Source of the DNA: Rhizophagus clarus
Taxonomy: Eukaryota > Glomeromycota > Glomeromycetes > Glomerales > Glomeraceae
Length of the DNA: 64,000 bases
Assembly: GCA_015698045.1 (NCBI GenBank)
Contig: BLAL01000013.1
Span: forward strand, 744,001 to 808,000
Direction of reading: 5' to 3'
Under the pieces are notes generated by a model. It saw only the letters and a program-made list of their open reading frames with translations, ran no database searches and was not told the origin of the DNA. Shown here one piece after another: positions 46,585 through 58,294 of the stretch. A program made the translations under genes and the position numbers. Each line of letters starts with the position of its first letter. Within the stretch, counting starts at the first letter, position 1.

Positions 46585-47225
46585 ATAAAATTTTAACGTT
46601 AATTACTATTATTAACAAAGAATTACTTTACGTACCATCTGTATTAACATGGTGGTTTTTAACATGTTGTTGTATTAAAACTCTTTTATCTTCATTTTGG
46701 ATATCTAAAAATTTTAATAAAAACAGGTTTAGCACTATTATTAATTTAGTATAGGTTTTTTTGAATTCCTCTTAAATATTTTGAATAACTTTTTCTATTT
46801 TAACGAAATAATCTTATATATAAATCAACATTTATTCATTGTGTTATTGCAATATAAAAATAAATAAATAACTTATACCTTTAAACTTGACGCTTATTTT
46901 TGATGTATTATTCAATCGATTGCCCGATTTACCAAAATCAACGACTAAAATATATACTGTATCAATTAATAATCATTTAATGTGATTCTTAATATAATAT
47001 TAGTTATACTTACTATTATTAGGGATACAAAAATTATATAATCTACTATGAAATTCTATGAAAATATAATATAATTGATCACTTAATCTTTTATACTAGA
47101 TTGAAAACGAAATAGAAATTTGTTAAATATAATATATACCTTCTTGTTCTTCTATTGTTTAAATTATAAAAAAAAAAATAATATAAGATATTATTAATTA
47201 TGAAATTTAATATATATTATATACG

Positions 47226-47378
47226 TATATCGCGGGCCACATTACCTCCCCCATGCATAGTGCCCCCTTTTCACCCGAAAAAAGTTCCATTTTCTAATGA
47301 TTTTAATATTTAATAAATCTAATTTTGCCCAGATTTTATGTAAAACAAGATACCCGGGGTACTATGGCCCGCAATATA
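47226..47378. mobile_element. Small MITE in a kinase C intron
   Basis: Inverted ends tatatcgcgggcca and tggcccgcaatata enclose ~150 bp with GC-rich ends (acctcccccatg, tacccggggta). It lies between exon 2 and the micro-exon of the kinase pseudogene. Target duplication unresolved. Confidence 0.6.
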
Positions 47379-48871
47379 CGGTATTAATGCATTCTTTAAA
47401 TAATTAATAAAAACTAATAATAAAGTACCTTCTGTTGCATTTTTTGTCCAGAAAGATTGTCAAAATGATAAAGTTTGCTTGTACTACTTGTACAATTGCT
47501 TATATTACTCATTATTTCTAAATTACTATTTTTTTCTGGTAGAGTTAATAATTCACTTGATTTATTTTGATGAAATAGATTTATTTCCTCTAGAAGTGTA
47601 TTAATGTCGGGTCTTTTTAATGGATCAGCTTCCCAGCATCGTTTCATCAAATTTTTATACTCTAAAGGAGTTCCTGGTACAATTTTTGGTCTTATGCCAT
47701 TAACAATATTCATTGCAAGATAATAGTCATGATTATAATTAAAAAATGGAGGTTGTCCAGATGAAATTTCCCACATAAGCATTGCAACACTATAAATATC
47801 AGATTTAAAAGTCTGTTGCTTTCCAATAATAACTTCAGGTGCTATATAAAGGAGACTTCCATATATACTTGTTAATGGTTTATCAACAGGTCCACAAAAT
47901 CCTAGATCACTAATAACAAATCTTTGACCTAATATTAATAATACATTTCCAGAATGTAAATCTCTATGAATTGCATTCTCTCTATGGATGGCAACAACTG
48001 CGATTATTATATCACCAACAATGTGAATTCTTTCTCTCCATGTCATTTTGTTATGATTTTTTTTGTAAATAATTTCTTAAATCTATATTCATTTTATTCA
48101 TTACAAGCATATAATTTCCATTTAATGGGTCTTGTGTTAAACCAAAACATTGAACAATATATGGCCATTTATTGCTTAAAATTAAATGAGATTTAGCCTG
48201 TAAAAAAAAAAATTTTTTAAATTTTATATATTGTAAAATTTATTATTGTCTTACTTTTTTAATAATTATACGTTACTAACCTCTTCAAACCAACTTTGGT
48301 TTGCATTTTCAATATTTTCTAACCTTTTAAGTATTACTTTTTGTCTCCCATATCTTTTTAATTGTTTTTCTTTAGAATCCCATTTATAATACGCTCCATC
48401 GATTCGATCTGCTGTATAAATTTCAGAACATCCACCTGTTGTCAGATATTGAATATTTTGTAAATTACTGTATGGAATCCATTCTGCTATTTTTACTGGT
48501 TTGAATGAATTAATTTAACATTCTTGTATTAAATTATCAATATCATTATTTCCAGATGTCCAATCTGTGAATTTTTCTTTTAAATGATTTCGTATGCAGT
48601 GCTCACAATATAATGTACCAAAACATTTTTGGTTACAGTTTTCACAAATTCTTTTTGATCCTTCATTAATAATAATTTTATAAGAATCATAACTTTCAGA
48701 TAATGATCTTATTGCTTCAGGTTTTTCATTTTCCGTAAGTAAATCATCAGAAAGAATTGTTTGTCGTACAAATTCATATTGTTTTGGTGCATCTTTGTAA
48801 ACATTATATCCTAATAATGCAACAGCTCTATTAATCGCAGCATTAATTGATTGATTTAGACTATAAGCCAT

Positions 48872-50235
48872 AATGATAAATCTTTATGGATTTTGAAACA
48901 AAGCAAAAAAAGAAAGGGGGAGCCGGTTTATTTTATAATTAAAAATCACACGTGATCACGTATTACTGCGTATTGCAGTGATGCGTGTTCACGTGATAAG
49001 CACGACAACATACTCAAGTAACCCAAATAATGTTAACCTAAATTTATGATGTGCAGCAAAATAATTTTTATCATGAAAAAAATAAAAATATTGACGTAAA
49101 GTAACTTTAGTAATCCATTTGCTAATCATATCATACTTGTTGGCTGTGCAACCATTTAATAATCCATTTGCTAATCATACTATACTTGTCTTAGCTATCA
49201 TGCATATTATTGTTACTTTTACATATAAATATATAAAATTTCTTTATAAGCTTTCTTTTAGTTAGACGATTTATCTAAAAGTTCCTAAAATATTTGAAAC
49301 AATTAATTAAAATTTGAAAATAAAAAATTGATTGTATAGTATAATAAAAATTGCCTAATATACTGATAAATGAAGTTGTGATCGTTTAAAAAGTGACAAT
49401 CAAGGTAAACAGGGTTTAATGAATACCTTTTTTTTTATGCATTAGATATTTGGCCAGAATTATCGAAAATTATTCTAACCAAAATCATTAATCTTTGCCA
49501 GAATCAATCAATCAAGATAAACAAGTTTAAGAAAAATCTTTTTTTAATTAATAAACTAGTTTTTAAGGTGGAACAGCAGTAAGATTATTAAATATACAGA
49601 TGATGCGATTAACACTGTAACACCCCTCCTGGTGGTGCAGTTTTCTATTATTGCACCATTTCAATATTTTGAAAATTTAAAAAATGCAATTTTTTTGACA
49701 ATCCTACACATTATCATAATAGTGTTTAAAATAAATTGGATTTTCCGGTTAAAAATCGTGGTTATCAAAATTGCTGCGCCACGAATGCCAAAATTCTTAC
49801 ATCTTGCTTTGCCGGATAATTACATCCATTTAAATAATTTATTTTTAATATCTGGATTTCTAATCAATTGTTGTATTTTTACTAAACATTTACCCGTAAT
49901 TACCTGTGCATCCGTAAGAAAAAAATTAACCGGGCTCATCCGTATATGATTTTAATTAAAGAGGGAGAAAAGATTAATTATCCAACATGTCATGGCTAAG
50001 AATGAATTAGCATCCATATGTATAGAAATAAAAGAACCAATAAGTATCAATACATGAAATAAAATATATAGACGAGAACGAAATAAAAACGAACATGATT
50101 AATAAACCTGAAGACTTATAAAAATGATAAATAGTTTTAGCCAACTTATGCTAAAAAATATAATACACAGGAAATTATTAGATAAATATGTAGATGTACT
50201 TATTTAGAAAGTGGATTTAACTGACGGGACACGTT
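48872..50235. other. Upstream flank of kinase C and intergenic DNA
   Basis: An inverted cluster of cacgtga/tcacgtg words lies at 48949-48995, near the kinase start. Further out are a repeated attggccagaat-type word (49450-49505, the dispersed GGCC repeat) and short frames near 49630-49950 without a recognisable domain. Confidence 0.45.
49111..49189 (+). repeat. Short direct repeat shared with the kinase D upstream region
   Basis: taatccatttgctaatcat is present at 49111 and 49160 (period 49 bp). Its inverse occurs in the palindrome at 54086-54205 upstream of the paralogous kinase, so the two promoters-side regions share a repeat unit. Confidence 0.7.
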
Positions 50236-50243
50236 AAATATAC

Positions 50244-51522
50244 GGATACGACACGATTTCCTGACATCCATTTTCCCGACGTGCAATGATTTCCCAACAC
50301 GACAAAATCCCGACTAGTCATTTTCCCGAATAATACGTTATCCCGACATGACATTATCCCGATGATAGATATCCTGACAGACTAATTCCCGACATGACAA
50401 TTTCCTAAAATCAAAATTTCGAAATGATCCACAAAAATACTCAATTTAATTTACTGTAAAAAAAAAAAAAAATAAAGATTAAAAACAATTTTTTTTGATA
50501 TAATAAATAAATTAATAGAAAATTAAATTTTATGTTTATTATAATTTATTTAATTTACTTTTTATGCAATACCTTCTTAATTTTTTTTTTATTTAATGAA
50601 AAATGAAATTATACGTTTTATCACAATTTATTTTAATATAAAACAATTGTTTTTTTTTGAACACACTTACAATTTCACATATTAACTAAAATTATATAAT
50701 TCATTTTTTATTGTTAAGTTCAAGTTGATTAATATTAATTAATAACGCAATTTTATTAAATTTATTATTGTGCTTGTTGTAAATAACATTAAATAAAATA
50801 TCTACAATGCTTTTTATACATAGCATAATTAAACACTCAAGTTAATCAGACAAAGGAACCATATTTATTATAAAGTATTACAAGTAAAAACTTACAAATT
50901 AAAAAAAATTAAAGAGAAATAGTATGTGCAATTCTTCTTAAATAATCTAAAAGGGAATGATCATTACGATCGTTAAAAATGTTTAAAGGCGACTTTACGA
51001 TCAATAATGTGTTTTCGTTGGCATGGTCTTGCCTCTCCATGAAAAATGTTTTCAATATGTAATTCTATTGACATTGTTCCTTAAGCATCACATCAATAAT
51101 AGAATATAGACCAATATGTGATCTACCAATTACAATACTCCATCGTTGGTGCCATCCGTTTACCATATTTTGAGTTCTGGAATAGCCATTTTCAACAAGC
51201 TCATGTACAGAAGGTCTAGTGGAAATTGTGGAGGATTCTGAATGACAGTTCCACTTCTAGGCATCCGGCGCCTAATTTTACCATGAACATAGTTAAATAC
51301 TATATACTGTACTTAATCAAAGTTACATTTTTTATAAATTGATTTCGAGAAATTATCATGTCGGGAATTTGTCTGTCGGGATATCTATCGTCGGGATAAT
51401 GTCATGTCGAGAAAAAAATATTATTTGGGAAAATGTCTATTCGGGATTTTGCCGTGTCGGGAAATCATTGTCGGGAAAAAGTTACGTCGGGAAAATGGAT
51501 GTCGGCAATCGGTCCGACAACG
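50244..51522. mobile_element. Mutator-like element with long inverted repeats
   Basis: About 180-bp inverted repeats, 50244-50430 and 51340-51522, built of many cccgac(a)/tgtcggg words separated by AT-rich spacers; the left and inverted right arms align throughout (cgacatccattttcccgac, gacattatcccga, gatagatatcc). Flanking copies of AAATATAC (50236-50243 and 51523-51530) are an 8-bp, possibly eroded 9-bp, target duplication. The interior contains a decayed Mutator-type transposase fragment on the minus strand, supporting the class. Total about 1.28 kb, so strongly internally deleted. Confidence 0.8.
50915..51240 (-). pseudogene. Mutator-like transposase C-terminal fragment
   Basis: In the minus strand, frames read RPSVHELVENGYSRTQ, then QNMVNGWHQRWSIVIGRSH and GLYSIIDVMLKEQ, and after a shift FNDRNDHSLLDYLRRIAH. 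The (N)xVxGWHxRW element followed by a short helical stretch is the usual C-terminal signature of MULE transposases (the family linked to FLYWCH/SWIM-type zinc fingers). The catalytic core is absent and frames are broken, so this is a relic that identifies the surrounding element. Confidence 0.65.
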
Positions 51523-51530
51523 AAATATAC

Positions 51531-51896
51531 TAATATAGAGGATTGTTTTAGGAGGATAGATTATGCTTCATTATATTAGTTTAGTTTAAAATTGATAGCT
51601 TATATTTATTTATATTTACACAATTTATGATATCAATGTATATTAGATAGGATTCATGGGAATCTAAAATTACAAGTATTAGCTAGACGGTATAATGATC
51701 GATAGGTAGCAAGTTGTAGATTGGCCAAGCGAGTAACGTAAGGTGACAAAAAAAATAAAAATTGAAAAATGAATGTAATACAATTTTTCTTAAAACAAAA
51801 ACATTTATTGCTTCATAAATAATAAAAATTAACATTCATACTTGTTAAATAATTCTTATTATCATAAAATTTATAAAAAAACGCGTTTATTATAAA
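51531..51896. other. Intergenic AT-rich DNA
   Basis: Spacer between two transposable elements; no gene or repeat recognised. Confidence 0.5.
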
Positions 51897-52174
51897 CAGC
51901 GTGAAAAAAAAAATTTTGTAAAATTTCGGAAAAATTCCGGTAAAGTATAAAAATTCTGGAAATTAGTTTTTTTTTAACCGGCTTTTTTGTATTACCATCA
52001 ATTTGATTATGAAATAAGTATAATATATTGACTATAAATAAAATTTCCGGCAATTTTAAAATATTCCGGAAATCTGCTGCACCACCGAAAAAATTCCGGA
52101 ATTATAAAAATTTACCGGATTTATTAGAAATTTACCGGAAAAACCGGTAAAATTAGAATAGATTTTTCACGCTG
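51897..52174. mobile_element. Short hAT-like MITE with TTCCGG subterminal repeats
   Basis: 278 bp with inverted ends CAGCGTGAAAAA / TTTTTCACGCTG. Copies of ttccgg(a/t) and its inverse fill both subterminal regions (51930-51965, 52045-52150). The CAG.G start and subterminal motif clusters suggest hAT. Flanking octamers are only partly alike (attataaa against attttttc), so the duplication is eroded or the class is wrong. Confidence 0.6.
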
Positions 52175-52584
52175 ATTTTTTCATGCTTGAATCCTTCAAA
52201 GATTACTGAATTTTGTTACTTAAAAAAAAGAGAGTTCATGAGGAAAATATTTTATTGTAACAGTAAACAATAAACAAGTAATGCTGTCCGCGCTGATAAG
52301 TCACGTGACGTGTGTAGAGAACGTGAACTTCACTTTACGTTACGTCGTTACCTTATATTTGAAACATCACTTATTTATAAATGTAAAGTTCGAATGAATT
52401 TGTTTGAGAGAGCAGAGACAAAAAAAAAATCATCTGTAGTTTTCAAGTTAAATAATAAATTTTGATTCTATTACATTCAGTATATAATTAGAAAGTTATT
52501 GTGTTTTGTTTTCTGAATTTCATATTTGATGCAGTGTGAAAACTTTTCATTTCATTTCATTCAAGTTTTTCCATACTACTCTTC
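52175..52584. other. Intergenic, flank of the duplicated block
   Basis: No gene. cacgtgac-type palindromic words near 52305-52320. A short frame at 52526-52828 crosses into the duplicated block and has no recognised domain. Confidence 0.45.
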
Positions 52585-53890
52585 AACTGGAGTTCGTTAT
52601 CTTTGCTTCTTTAGAACCTTCTGGTATTGTATTATCATCTCCAACACCCCCGCACATGCCCAACTGGCCAACTCTATCTGTCACGTCAAAACCAATGACA
52701 TCATCGATTACACATCACATTTTCTTATCGAGTTCCTCAGCTTCATTTATATCAAAATAAATATTTATAGTATTGATATGCTAAACTTTATTCTATATTC
52801 CAATTTAATTTTTGAATTTGTCACGTGATAATAACGAGGAAAAGACTTAAAAAAATTTGGTTGGTGGTCCTATTACCTAAATTTATTGAAAATTCAATAT
52901 ACAATTGATTCTTTGTTTGATAATTAAAACAAAAGAAACAATTTTAGTAAAAACTATAATTTTATTAATAGCAAATTAAGAACAAAAAAAAATGAGAACC
53001 AATCAGAACGATGAGATAAATTATTACAATATAAAACAGTATTCGGTAAATGATTTGAAATGACAAATGACTCAAATGACAAGTCATTTGTCATTTGTCA
53101 TTTGGAACTCAAATGATCAGTCATTTAAGTCATTTGAAAAATATTAAATATTTCAAGAATTATTATTAATTATTTTGTTTATTTTAAAATAAAGAAACAA
53201 AATATTGAAACAAAATTTATTTAGCATATGTAATAAAAAAAGTTTTAATAGTAGTGAAAGAGTGTTGAATCACGTGATTTATTATTATTTTTATTGGTAG
53301 AAATAATTTTTTTTATGCCTATTTAATCATAAACTCCATTTTTTTTTTATAAATAATATTACATTTATTTAATGAAAATTGTTCCACTATCAATAATCTC
53401 ATTTACCAACAAGATTATTATTCACCAATCATCATTTCATCAATAAAGTTATTTCATCAATGGGTTTATTTTATCAACAAAAGCAATAAAAGCTAATAAA
53501 TTTGCAATAATTGTAACTCATATACTGCATATAGAACCTATTTTTCGCATGTGAAATTTTATTTATGCATACAATATTAATAATTTTTGCTGTCATTGGT
53601 TAGGCGACTATGATTTGCGATTTTACATCACGTGATAATGTACCAATAGTCTTTCTGTATTTTGGTGACAAATGACAAATGCCAAATGATTCCTAATCCG
53701 AAATAGTACGTACAGATATGGCATATAAATGTTATTATTAATTTAATAAATACTGGCATACCACAAATTACTATTATCATACAAATTACTATTATCATAA
53801 TGACTCCTCGTTAATTAAATTCTTTTTCTTATTTATTACACAAAAATATCTGATTTCAATTTGGATAATCATAAAGTTTCAGAAAATTTT
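52585..53890 (+). repeat. Segmental duplication, copy B (no Tc1 insertion)
   Basis: Matches 40855-41080 plus 45307-45700 in order. Where copy A carries the 4.2-kb Tc1-type element between ataacgagaaagg and tatatgg, copy B has only a short unmatched spacer (about 52850-52910). Conversely, copy B has an extra ~0.67-kb hAT-like insertion at about 53037-53706 that copy A lacks (aaattattttgtacagatatg in A is continuous). Confidence 0.7.
53037..53706. mobile_element. hAT-like element with CAAATGAC subterminal repeats
   Basis: Ends agtattcggtaaatgatt and the inverse of aatgattcctaatccgaaa match imperfectly as inverted repeats. Both subterminal regions are full of acaaatgac/gtcatttgt words in both orientations, while the middle is plain AT-rich. 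Its absence from the paralogous block at 45480-45530 confirms that it is an insertion. The exact target duplication could not be read, so boundaries are good to about 10 bp. Confidence 0.68.
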
Positions 53891-54085
53891 ATTTATGAAT
53901 TTATTTATTGTTGAAAAAATAACTACGGCTAAATCGGGTTATGCCGTAATTACATCAATTAGTTGCTTCACCACGAACATAACTAGTGCAGTAAGAGTTT
54001 TAATAATAAATAATATCCGTTTTTATATTAGCAGCAATGGTATTCCTGGCCAAACCAGGAATGTTATGATTAGCAAATTGGTTAC

Positions 54086-54205
54086 CATTTAGATAATCAA
54101 TTTGCTAAGCGCACCATACCGTGCATATTTACTTTTATTATTTAGATAAAGGTAAATATGCACGGTTGAAATAAGTATGGTATGATTAGCAAATGGATTA
54201 TCTAA
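54086..54205. repeat. Palindromic repeat upstream of kinase D
   Basis: A perfect 15-nt inverted pair, accgtgcatatttac (54118-54132) and its inverse (54152-54166), lies in a wider imperfect palindrome: atttagataatcaatttgct on the left and its inverse at 54180-54205. Shared words link it to the repeat at 49111-49189. Confidence 0.8.
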
Positions 54206-54723
54206 ATTGACTAAGAAAAAATTAAAAAATTAATTGTTAATAAATTTTTTATTTTAACAAATTTTTTATTTTGATTTATTTTTCCTTATTTTTTTTTTTT
54301 TTTTTTTTTTTTAATGTGCGATTTATGAAAAATTATAATTCGAGAAGTATTGTATATAGTTTCCTGCATTTTGCCTTAAATAATAGTTTAATAGAACAAA
54401 CAGTTTCAAAGCTTTTATTAGTGAATGTGGTTTTTCTTAATTTGAAAAACAATTATAACCATGATTTATTTTTGCGTGCACGACGTACATTGTCGATATA
54501 CAGTATGTAACATTATCATAATTACGTCGGCAAACAATTGCCTTATATAGTAATCCGCAGTAATACGTAACCGAATATATTACCTTCATATGATAATTCC
54601 GCAGTATGTCACGTGTTTAAAATTTGCAATTTATATAACTTTTTTTTCATCGTTTTGTTTTGTTTAAAAAAATCAATAGATTTATTCTATAAAAATTTCA
54701 AAAGATTTATGATATATTTCATT
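54206..54723. other. Upstream flank of kinase D
   Basis: Contains a 24-T run (54289-54312) and GC-richer words with ccgcagta/cacgtg (54555-54618). A longer reading frame opens at 54613, but homology to the paralogues begins at the ATG at 54724, so this stretch is taken as 5' flank. Confidence 0.55.
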
Positions 54724-56888
54724 ATGTCTTATAGTTTAAATCAATCAGTTAATGCTGCAATTAATAGAGCACTTGCGTTAATAGGATATAATGTTCATAA
54801 TGATGCACTAAAACATTATGAATTTATGCGACGAACAATTCTTGCTGATGATTCTCTTGCGGAAAATGAAAAACCTGAAGCAATAAGATCATTAACTGAA
54901 AGTTATGATGCCTATAAAATTATTATTAATCAAGGATCAAAAAGAATTTGTGAAAATTGTAAACAAGAATGTTTTGCTACATTATATTGTGAACTTTGTG
55001 TACGAAATTATTTAAAAGAAAAATTTGTAAATTGGACATCTGGAAATGTTGATATTGATAATTTAATCCAAGAATGTCAAATTAATTCATTCAAACCAAT
55101 AAAAATACCGGAATGGATCCCATATAATAATTTACAAAATATTCAATATCTGACAAAAGGTGGATGTTCTGAAATTTATACAGCAGATCGGGTTGATGGA
55201 GCGTATTATAAATGGGATTCCAAGGAAAAACAATTAATAAGAATTGGGAGACAAAAAGTGATACTTAAAAAGTTAGAAAATGTTGAAAATGCAAATCAAA
55301 GTTGGTTTGAAGAGGTTAGTAATGTATAATTATTGAAAAAGAAATAATAATAATAATTTTACAATATTTATATTTTTAATGAATTTTATTTATAGGCTAA
55401 ATCTCATCTAATTTTAAGTAATAAATGGCCATGCATTGTTCAATGTTTTGGTTTAACACAAGATTTAACAAGTGGAAGTTATATGCTTGTAATGACTAAG
55501 ATGAATATGGACTTAAGACGTTACTTGCAGCAGAATCACAATGAAATGACATGGAGAAAAAGAATTAAAATTGTTACGGATATAATTATTGCGCTTAATA
55601 GTATTCATAGAGAAAATGCAATTCATAGAGATTTACATTCTGGAAATGTATTATTAATATTTGATCAAAGATTTGTTATTAGTGATCTTGGATTTTGTGG
55701 ACCTGCACATAAACCATTAACAAGTATATATGGAAATCTTCCCTATATAGCACCTGAGGTAATTATTGGAAAGGAACAGACTTTTAAATCTGATGTTTAT
55801 AGTATCGCAATGCTTATGTGGGAAATTTCGTCTGGACAACCACCATTTATTAATTACAATCATAATTATTATTTTGCAATGAATATTGTTAATGGAATGA
55901 GACCAAAAATTGTACCAGGAACTCCTTTAGAATATAAAAGTTTAATGAAACAATGTTGGGATGCAGATCCATCAAAAAGACCCGATGTCGTAACACTTTG
56001 GAAAAAAATAAATGAAATTAATTTACATTATCAAAATAAATCAAATTATTTATTAACTCTTCTACCAGTAAATAATGATAATTTAGAAGTAATGAGTAGC
56101 GTAGAAAATTATACAAGTACTACAAGTAAACTTTATCATTTTGACAATTTTCCTGAACCAAAAAATGCAACAGAAGGTATTTCATTAGTTTCGTTAATTA
56201 TTATTTATTATTAGGTGTAATTGTATAATTATTAATCTCTTATTTTTTTTTTTAATTTAAATAACAATAGAAGAACAAGAAGGTATACAATATATCTTAA
56301 TTTATTTTTATTCTACATATGATGATTAATTAATTCTTAAAATGATTTTATAGTATTACATAGTAAATCATATAATTTTTATATCCCTAATAATAGTAAG
56401 TATAATTAATCCTATATCACTAAGAATCGCATAGAACATTCATTAATTGGTACATATTTCAGTTGTTGATTTTGATAAATTGAGTAATCAGAAGAATAAT
56501 ACGTCAAAAATAACCAACATGTTTAAAGGTATGAATAATCAAATGAATAACTTTGCAGTGAAATATTGATTTGTATATTAAATTATTTAGTTGATAGTAA
56601 AAAAACTTATTTGAAAATGAATGATTTATATATATAATTTTATTAATTTTTAGATGTTCAGAATGAAGATAGAAGAATTTTAATGCAACAGCATATAAAT
56701 AACCATTATATTATTGTTATTGGTATGTAAAATTAATTGTTAACTATTTATTAATAATTAATAATGGTAATTAGAAATTTTATATTATTTTGTTTATTTT
56801 ATTACTTATAGATGAAGATGAAGTATATAATAATCCAAATCTTCATTCGGAAGACCAAGATGAATTGGAACTTCCAGATGGTAATTAA
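54724..56888 (+). CDS. Protein kinase (TKL-like) with zinc-ribbon N-terminus, kinase D
   Basis: Seven exons: 54724-55314, 55396-56176, 56271-56282 (12 nt), 56354-56395, 56463-56528, 56654-56722 and 56812-56888, all with GT-AG introns, giving 545 aa. The start aligns with that of the paralogue at 14478. N-terminal helical region, Cys ribbon (CENCKQEC...CELC), NWTSGN linker, then kinase: KGGCSEIY glycine loop, K182, HRDLHSGN with catalytic Asp276, DLGFCGP (Asp294), YIAPEV and SDVYSIAMLMWE. The acidic tail ends NNPNLHSED...LPDGN. No lesions, so probably an active TKL-type kinase; upstream signal and substrates unknown. Its dead paralogue lies divergently at 46060-48871. Exons 3-6 are symmetrical phase-1 exons. 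Confidence 0.9.
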
Positions 56889-58044
56889 CTGTTTGTTTAA
56901 AAATGCGGAAATTTCATTTTGAATAGTTGAAAATTGCTGAAATATTTTGCGTATCATTCTTCTAGACTTTTAAATATGACTAACGAGACGAATTTTATAA
57001 ATATTATTATTACATTTAAAGTTTGTAATAAATTATTTTATGGTATTATTCATATAGTGTAAAATTTTACAATGATATTAAACGAAAATGTTTTCATTAT
57101 TTAATGAACTAAATATTAATGAAGTTAACGGGTGCTTTATCTAAACTAATCTTGAAATAAAGAAATTCATACTCACTTAAAACGGAGTCCCAGACCTCTA
57201 ATTATTTTTCATCAAATAAGTTGTATTTTTTGGTTGGATGTTCTTTCACAAATTTTGTTTACGATTTTTGTTCTTTAGGATTTTAGCGATTATTGTTAAA
57301 AATTAAATTTTGTATTTTAAATTAATACTAGTATTTTTATTTTTAAAGTAAAAAATTTTTTGAGTATAATTATTGTTCAAATTTTCGTATAATGAATCAC
57401 AATAAATAACACCTAAATAATGTCTTAATAAGAAAATAAAGTCATAGAATAATAATTAAATTGAAAAAAATTAAAAGTTTAAATTAATAATATTAAAGTT
57501 TGAAAATTATTAGTAAAGATGTTATATTGTTTATTATCATCTAAAAGTGAATTATTATATGTGGTATTAGTGAATTTGATCGAGCCAATCATGCTCGACC
57601 ATTGATCAGCTCGAGTCGATGCTCGAGCACTGTGTGTTAGGCTCGAATATAATGATCAATCAACAATTGGTCAAAACAATATCAAATTTGAATCATTTTT
57701 ATTCATTTACTTAGAAAGAAAAGAAGTTACAGTGAGCTAAAATAAAAATAATTGATCGATCAAGTCTATGATTAATCACATGATCGATCACATGTGATCA
57801 ATTAAGCGTGATCAAGTTTCTCCAAATTCTTAAATTTGATGATTTTGATAGTAATCAGAAAGATAATTTTATCAATTCAATTCATACATTTTATTATTTT
57901 AATTTTTTTTTTTTTGGATAATTAAACTAACAAATATTACATTGAATCGCTTAGTTAATAGTAAAAAATTATATAAAATATTTGAGACTAATAAAGTTTT
58001 ATAATTATACTGTTAATTTTACCATGTCTATCTTTTATAGATAA
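56889..58044. other. Intergenic; possible degraded element
   Basis: No gene. At 57570-57660 gctcga/tcgagc words cluster (catgctcgacc, gctcgagtcgatgctcgagc), followed to 57830 by gatca/tgatc repeats. This resembles one end of a hAT-like element with its own subterminal motif, but no matching terminus was found. Confidence 0.45.
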
Positions 58045-58064
58045 CTAGAAATATGCACTTTTTC

Positions 58065-58079
58065 GGGGACTTCGTCCCC
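58065..58079 (-). other. Helitron 3' terminal hairpin
   Basis: ggggac ttc gtcccc: a perfect 6-bp stem with a 3-nt loop, in very AT-rich DNA, 16 nt inside the CTAG terminus on the minus strand. This is the position and shape of the subterminal hairpin that ends Helitron transposition. Confidence 0.85.
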
Positions 58080-58294
58080 TAATTATATTTATATACCTAT
58101 CACATATACATTATCTATTATTATTATCATAATAATAATTTTATTGTATAATTAAATATTATAACATTTATAATTTACGAGATTTTTTTTAAAGATTTAA
58201 TTATTTACTTTTATATTTTATAATTATATAAATATATATAATTATTAAATAATAATACTAATAATTTATCAAATGAATAATAAATAAAATAATT

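Larger units (their letters stand above)
46060..48871 (-). pseudogene. Protein kinase pseudogene (kinase C), nearly complete
   Basis: Minus-strand paralogue of the kinase at 54724 with the same exon plan. Exon 1 is 48871-48281 (591 nt) and exon 2 48197-47429. A 12-nt micro-exon lies at 47151-47140, tail exons near 47075-47030, 46940-46880 and 46690-46635, and the terminal exon ends with a stop at 46060-46062. Three lesions disable it: a premature TAA at 48515-48517 where paralogues have CAA; an extra base in a T8 run at 48057-48064; and a 1-nt deletion near 47445 just before the exon-2 donor. The catalytic motifs (HRDLHSGN, DLGFCGP, APEV) remain. Two MITE-like units sit in its tail introns. 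The lesions are few, so loss was probably recent. Confidence 0.9.

Noticed and set aside
52526..52828. 100-aa and 74-aa ORFs on the plus strand
   Set aside because: Lie across the duplicated block; the other copy (40855-41080) does not keep the frame.
54613..54723. Upstream extension of kinase D to an ATG at 54613
   Set aside because: Hydrophobic AT-driven translation; paralogues at 14478 and 48871 start at the position equivalent to 54724.
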